A stretch of 38,826 nucleotides of DNA from an uncultured Christensenellaceae bacterium. GTDB lineage: Bacteria > Bacillota > Clostridia > Christensenellales > UBA3700. The DNA is taken from assembly GCA_944381325.1 (NCBI GenBank), contig CALWKS010000005.1:1-38826 (forward strand), read 5' to 3'. Shown here one piece after another: positions 35,240 to 38,826 of this stretch. The stretch's first letter is position 1. Every line of letters starts with the position of its first letter. Made by a program: the position numbers and the translations under genes. The notes under the pieces are model-generated. The model worked only from the letters and a program-made list of their open reading frames with translations. It was not told the DNA's origin and searched no databases.

Positions 35240-35251
35240 CGAAACGTTTCG
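35240..35251 (-). promoter_or_regulatory. LacI-type operator 3 (perfect palindrome)
   Basis: CGAAACGTTTCG is a perfect 12-base palindrome within AGTCGAAACGTTTCGTAT (35237-35254). The AGTCGAAACG half is identical to operator 2. It lies 13 bases downstream of the -10 box of the minus-strand run, covering the start of the transcript. Confidence 0.75.
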
Positions 35252-35264
35252 TATTTTCAATAAC

Positions 35265-35293
35265 ATTATATCACAATGTATTTTTTTAGTCAA
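35265..35293 (-). promoter_or_regulatory. Promoter of the minus-strand glycosidase run
   Basis: On the minus strand TTGACT (35288-35293) and TATAAT (35265-35270) are separated by exactly 17 bases. It reads toward the mutarotase-like gene, and operator 3 lies immediately downstream. Confidence 0.85.
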
Positions 35294-35500
35294 TGCCATT
35301 TATCGGCGGAAGGGATTGAAAAGCGATATTTTTGAATTTAAATTGCAGTGCGATTTACAGACTGACCGTATTCTGACTGCGGTATTATTGATTATTGAAA
35401 ACCTTTTATTGGACAAAAGACAATGTATATAGTAAAACTATTGATATAAAAGGGGCATTAAGCTTATGATCTCTGTCCCTTAAACGGTATAAGGTGGAAA
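35294..35500 (+). other. Divergent intergenic region upstream of the decayed hydrolase gene
   Basis: Beyond the minus-strand promoter I see AT-rich DNA without a convincing coding frame. The ribosome binding site AAGGTGG lies just before 35501. No plus-strand -35/-10 pair with acceptable spacing stands out. Confidence 0.35.
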
Positions 35501-36735
35501 ATGAACGCAAGTAAAAAAGCGGCGATATGTTTTGCTGTGCTCAATCTTTTTTCAATTGTTTTTTTCGTTGTTGTCGCTTGTCTCGACAAAGTGAACGCAA
35601 CCGCCGCTTCTGTCTGTGCGTGCGTTGCGCTGGCAGTGCTGTGCGCAGATATGATTTACGCCGCCGCTTCGCGTTGTTTTGCGCTTACCCGTATAATCAT
35701 ATCGATCGTTGCCGTAAATCTTACCGCGGTCATGATTTCGGCATGTGCGGCGTTTACTGCCTTGACGGTATACGGGGCAGGATGTACAGGACGTAAAAAG
35801 ATAGTTGTCGTTGCGGCAATGGCTGCGTGCGTTGCGAGCGTTACGCCTTTTGCCGTTATAGAGGGGACGGCGTACGGGGATTGTAAAAGGGCTGAGCTTT
35901 CATTTGCTCAGGCTTTCGGCGACATTGAAGTTGAAAAAGGATTGTCTGCGCCGTATAATTTTGCTTTGGAATTTGTCGAGATAAGCACGAAAAACTATTA
36001 TGTAGAGAAAGATAAAGAATATTTTAAGGGCAGCGGAGTCGAGGAAGGTATCACTTTGCGTTACGACGCTTATTATCCGACAGGTGAAAGCAGAGGAGTG
36101 CTTATCAATCTGCACGGAAGCGGCGGAGACAAGGATAAGGGGAATTATGCGCACCGCAACAAGTATTTCGCTTCAATAGGTTATACGGTATTCGACATTC
36201 AATACGGGGATTACAATGAAGCCGGAACAGGCGAAATACCGTATTACGATACAACTCTCGAATGGCAGAATCGCATCTGAAACATATCGACGAATTTATA
36301 AAGTACGCCGGCGAGAATGAAAAAAGCGCCGATTGGTCCAATACGTTTTTGACAGGCGTGTCTATGGGCGGCACGCAGATCAGCAGATACGCGCTTTAGT
36401 ATGCAAATTCGCTTTCTGAAACTTCGGTTGTTTTGCGCGGTATAATACCCGTATACCCAGGATATTCTTCAGAAGACGAAGGGGTATTGAACTGTCTGTC
36501 AGAAATATCTGAAGAAAGCGTACCTTGTCTTGTTGTAATGGGTGAGTACGACACGGTCGTAAGTCCTGAATCTGCAGACGAATATAAGTCAGCATACGAA
36601 AAGGCGGGCAATCCGTCATGCGCACAGATCAAAATATCTTACGCGGGGCACGGATGCGATTATTTTATGGCAGGCAGAAACAATCAGCTGCTGACCTATT
36701 ATATGCAAAGATTTATGAAGGCTCTGAGCAAATAA
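35501..36735 (+). pseudogene. Decayed membrane-anchored alpha/beta hydrolase
   Basis: The first frame (35501-36280, 259 residues) encodes about four TM helices and the start of an alpha/beta hydrolase fold, including GVLINLHGSGGDKDKG (oxyanion region). It stops at 36280 after DTTLEWQNRI. The fold continues in another frame from about 36260 (HLKHIDEFIKYAG), with nucleophile motif GVSMGG, then a TAG at 36397-36399. It continues in the same frame to 36735 with VVMGEYDTVVSP (acid Asp) and YAGHGCDY (His). One frameshift and one nonsense codon therefore separate parts of a single esterase-like gene with an otherwise complete Ser-Asp-His set. It is either a pseudogene or affected by sequence errors. 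It is not obviously part of the repressor regulon. Confidence 0.8.
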
Positions 36736-36761
36736 GTATAATAATATTGATATTAATAAGG

Positions 36762-36787
36762 AAAGCACCGTTAGGGTGCTTTTTTTA
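36762..36787 (+). terminator. Intrinsic terminator after the decayed hydrolase gene
   Basis: AAAGCACC (36762-36769) and GGTGCTTT (36775-36782) form an eight-base stem with a GTTAG loop, running straight into a T tract to 36786. It is strong and unidirectional. Confidence 0.92.
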
Positions 36788-37085
36788 TTTGGATTTTTAT
36801 TTTGTTCCAGTGAAACATGTCATTTTTTTGTTAATCATCTTGTATTTTTGATAGTTATAATTTATGAAAATTTGAAATATAGGCATCCAATGTAAAATCT
36901 TGATTAAATTTGCCGAAAAATATAACTAATGGTTGACAAATTATAAACAATTTGTAATACTATAATCAAGATGACAGCAAAAGTTTATATTGATATGAAA
37001 AAGCTATACATAATTACATAAAAATGTTATAATATTTGAACGATAAAAAGAAAATATTAAGATAATTAAAAGGAGAGTTGTAGAT
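36788..37085 (+). other. AT-rich leader of the InlB-repeat lipoprotein genes
   Basis: There is no gene here. The stretch is markedly AT-rich, with several TATAAT-like boxes (36961-36966, and another near 37028) and a TTGACA at 36933-36938. It ends with the ribosome binding site AAAAGGAGAG before the TTG start at 37086. Confidence 0.5.
36933..36966 (+). promoter_or_regulatory. Candidate promoter with overlapping inverted repeat
   Basis: TTGACA (36933-36938) overlaps the perfect inverted repeat ACAAATT (36936-36942) and AATTTGT (36949-36955), loop ATAAAC. A -10 could be TAATAC (36955-36960, spacer 16). The better TATAAT (36961-36966) would need a 22-base spacer. The repeat in the spacer suggests a regulator-binding site. 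Confidence 0.4.
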
Positions 37086-38522
37086 TTGAAAAGAAAAGCG
37101 ATTGTTGTGTCGATATTTGTGTTGTTGGTGTCGGTAGCGTTGCTTGCTACCGGATGCTGGTTCAGTAACGGCGACGATCAGGATAATACCACAGATGTGG
37201 AAGATGAGACCAGGGAGTATAGAATCTTCTACAATGACGGAGAAACGACTCAGACGATAAACGTTACAAAAGGCTCGCTTTATTATATCCCTTCGATACC
37301 TGAAATGGAGGGGTATACTTTTGACGGACTCTACGATGCTGAAGTGGGCGGTACTAAATACGTTGCGGCAAACGGATGCTCTCTGTCGGTGTTCACTGAT
37401 AGCAGAGACGTAATGCTTTTTCCCCGTTTTGTGCCGAATAAATACATAATAGAGCTGGATTATCAGGGCGCTGAAGTGTCGGCTGAAAGAGAGATTGTGG
37501 TTTATTATGACGAAGAAATAACATATCTTCCGCAGGTATACTATCAGAATAAAGTATTCAAAGGTTGGTTCATACAGCCCGGTTGCGAAGGAAAAATGGT
37601 TGCAGATCAAAACGGCGTTTTGCCGTCTATGGCGGTGTTCAATTCAGAAAACTACGATTTAGAGAGCGGAAGCAACAGAGTAAAACTTTATGCGGGATTC
37701 GACTTGTCTTTGGTAGAGGTTACCTTCTTCTGTGGCAACGAATTCCGTACAGAGAAAATGCAATACGGCACCAAGATCTCTGAAATACCAGTAAAATTCA
37801 GATCGGGCGGATTGCAGGTTTCGGCATGGTCATTGTCTCAGATAAATCCCGAGCAACACATTTTTGAAGGAGAGATAACTGAAAGCATAATGCTTTATGC
37901 CGCGAAATTTTCTCCTTACATAGATTTCGACCCGAACGGCGGCACACTTGAAAATGGAACTATCGTTGCAGATGCGGGCAGCAATATCAGTCTTCCCGTG
38001 CCGCAGAAAAGCGGCAGTATTTTCGTGTGCTGGAAAGACGAAAACGGCGTTAAATATACATCGAAAACAATGCCTGACACCAGCAAAAAGCTTACAGCTA
38101 TGTGGTCGGCAAGCGCAAGCTTGAACAGAAATTCAAGCCACAATATTACTGACAGCGGAAGAAAAAATCAGCATAAAGACGTGATCAATTTTTCTCAGCT
38201 GTTCGGTCTCTCGCTTGAACAACTCAAGGCACAAGGTTATACCAACGCAAGATTCAGCTTCTCGCTTTACGTCAGTGAAATAGACGACGGAAATCAGTAT
38301 TGGTTTCTTTCACGTTCGGCAGAAGGAACGGACAATATAAAAGAGAGCAGTTTCGAGCACGGCTCAGGTTATAAAGAAACGTCGTCCTGGTGGCACGATT
38401 TTACCGTTGAAACCACGCTGAGTTCATGCCGAGAAACGCTTTATCTGATGTACGGCGCTGACGGGTGGTTCGGAGACACCTGGAGAAACGAGAGACTCAA
38501 AATGACGATAACCGTTTATTGA
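37086..38522 (+). CDS. InlB-repeat (Listeria/Bacteroides repeat) lipoprotein
   Basis: This 478-residue protein starts at a TTG with AAAAGGAGAG upstream. It has a lipoprotein signal peptide (lipobox LLATGC). After an acidic linker it has about four beta-grasp-like repeats of 65-80 residues: one near 45-115 (FDGLYDAEVGGTKY), one near 120-200 (FKGWFIQPGCEGKM), a weaker one near 210-275, and one near 280-345 (IDFDPNGGTLENG). The last about 130 residues form a separate domain rich in aromatic and polar residues (SSWWHDFTVET and YGADGWFGDTWRNE) that I do not recognise. It is a surface-exposed, probably adhesive or ligand-binding protein. A paralogue follows 11 bases downstream. Confidence 0.82.
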   Translation: MKRKAIVVSIFVLLVSVALLATGCWFSNGDDQDNTTDVEDETREYRIFYNDGETTQTINVTKGSLYYIPSIPEMEGYTFDGLYDAEVGGTKYVAANGCSLSVFTDSRDVMLFPRFVPNKYIIELDYQGAEVSAEREIVVYYDEEITYLPQVYYQNKVFKGWFIQPGCEGKMVADQNGVLPSMAVFNSENYDLESGSNRVKLYAGFDLSLVEVTFFCGNEFRTEKMQYGTKISEIPVKFRSGGLQVSAWSLSQINPEQHIFEGEITESIMLYAAKFSPYIDFDPNGGTLENGTIVADAGSNISLPVPQKSGSIFVCWKDENGVKYTSKTMPDTSKKLTAMWSASASLNRNSSHNITDSGRKNQHKDVINFSQLFGLSLEQLKAQGYTNARFSFSLYVSEIDDGNQYWFLSRSAEGTDNIKESSFEHGSGYKETSSWWHDFTVETTLSSCRETLYLMYGADGWFGDTWRNERLKMTITVY

Positions 38523-38533
38523 TGGAGAAAGAT

Positions 38534-38826
38534 ATGAAAAGATACAGAATTATAGCTTTAATTATGCTGGCAACGCTTCTTCTCGGCATTGTGCTGACTG
38601 CCTGCAATAACAATCAGACAAATGATAATACGCAGACTGGCGGAAACAATCAGGATACGGTGTACACGTTGCAATATACCGACGATGCGGGAACGCATAC
38701 GCTCAGCGTAAAGCACGGTGATCTGTATTCTCTTGAAAGCGTACCCGTAAGAAACGGATATGAATTTGTCGGTCTTTACGATTCTGAAACGGGCGGCACA
38801 CAGTATGTAAACGCGCAGGGGAGTGC
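38534..38826 (+). CDS. InlB-repeat lipoprotein, partial (runs off the window)
   Basis: This gene is cut by the window edge; 97 codons are visible. It begins MKRYRIIALIMLATLLLG with a lipobox LTAC and a short Asn/Gln-rich linker, then the first repeat with GLYDSETGGTQYVNAQG. That block parallels GLYDAEVGGTKYVAANG in the preceding protein, so the two are tandem duplicates. A GGAG lies 6 bases before the ATG, and only 11 bases separate it from the preceding stop, so they are probably co-transcribed. Confidence 0.8.
   Translation, partial: MKRYRIIALIMLATLLLGIVLTACNNNQTNDNTQTGGNNQDTVYTLQYTDDAGTHTLSVKHGDLYSLESVPVRNGYEFVGLYDSETGGTQYVNAQGS

Noticed and set aside
1..38826. CRISPR arrays, insertion sequences, transposases, phage genes, riboswitches
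   Set aside because: I saw no regularly spaced repeats, no transposase or integrase motifs and no leader matching a riboswitch class I know.

Overview
The window looks like a chromosomal stretch from a Gram-positive, Clostridia-like anaerobe (Bacillota), probably a gut commensal. The signs are strong AGGAG/GGAGG ribosome binding sites, TTGACA/TATAAT promoters with 17-base spacers, frequent AGA arginine codons, lipobox and N-terminal membrane anchors, Listeria/Bacteroides-type (InlB-like) repeat lipoproteins, and no SusC/SusD-type genes. The taxonomic placement is inference; no ribosomal marker is present.

Layout. (1) Positions 1-1000: a tRNA-Ser(GCU) on the minus strand, then two small cysteine-rich genes that look like diverged paralogues. 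(2) 1150-2205: an autoregulated LacI-family repressor. (3) 2259-27960: a plus-strand run of sixteen tightly packed genes: aldo/keto reductase, zinc alcohol dehydrogenase, GPH-type sugar symporter, GH29 and GH95 fucosidases, a GH110-type alpha-1,3-galactosidase, a metallophosphoesterase, a DUF5107-TPR protein, a GH36-like enzyme, a GH35 beta-galactosidase, a GH36 alpha-galactosidase, a GH101-related enzyme, a phosphodiesterase/alkaline phosphatase-superfamily lipoprotein, a second GH35, and two more metallophosphoesterases. It ends at a good intrinsic terminator (27984-28011). (4) 35173 down to 28177: a minus-strand run of five genes: mutarotase-like protein, membrane-anchored GH98-like enzyme, membrane-anchored discoidin-GH18 protein, a 12-TM protein, and a GH29 fucosidase whose start region is interrupted by an in-frame TAA. 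(5) 35501-36735: a decayed membrane-anchored alpha/beta hydrolase. (6) 37086 to the end: two tandem InlB-repeat lipoprotein genes, the second cut by the window edge.

How the parts fit. A nearly identical LacI-type operator (core CGAAACG) sits at the repressor's own promoter, just upstream of the sixteen-gene run, and between -10 and start codon of the divergent five-gene run, so the three units appear to be one regulon. The most economical reading is a host-glycan pathway. Surface-anchored GH98-like and GH18-like enzymes would release fragments outside. The GPH symporter would import them. Signal-less cytoplasmic enzymes would then strip alpha-1,3-Gal (GH110), Fuc (GH95, GH29), alpha-Gal or alpha-GalNAc (GH36 and GH36-like), beta-Gal (two GH35) and perhaps core GalNAc (GH101-related). 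This set fits blood-group B/A/H epitopes on mucin-type glycans. The four exported phosphoesterases and the DUF5107-TPR protein are not explained by that model and are the best candidates for new biology. Family calls come from motifs read by eye; no database search was possible.
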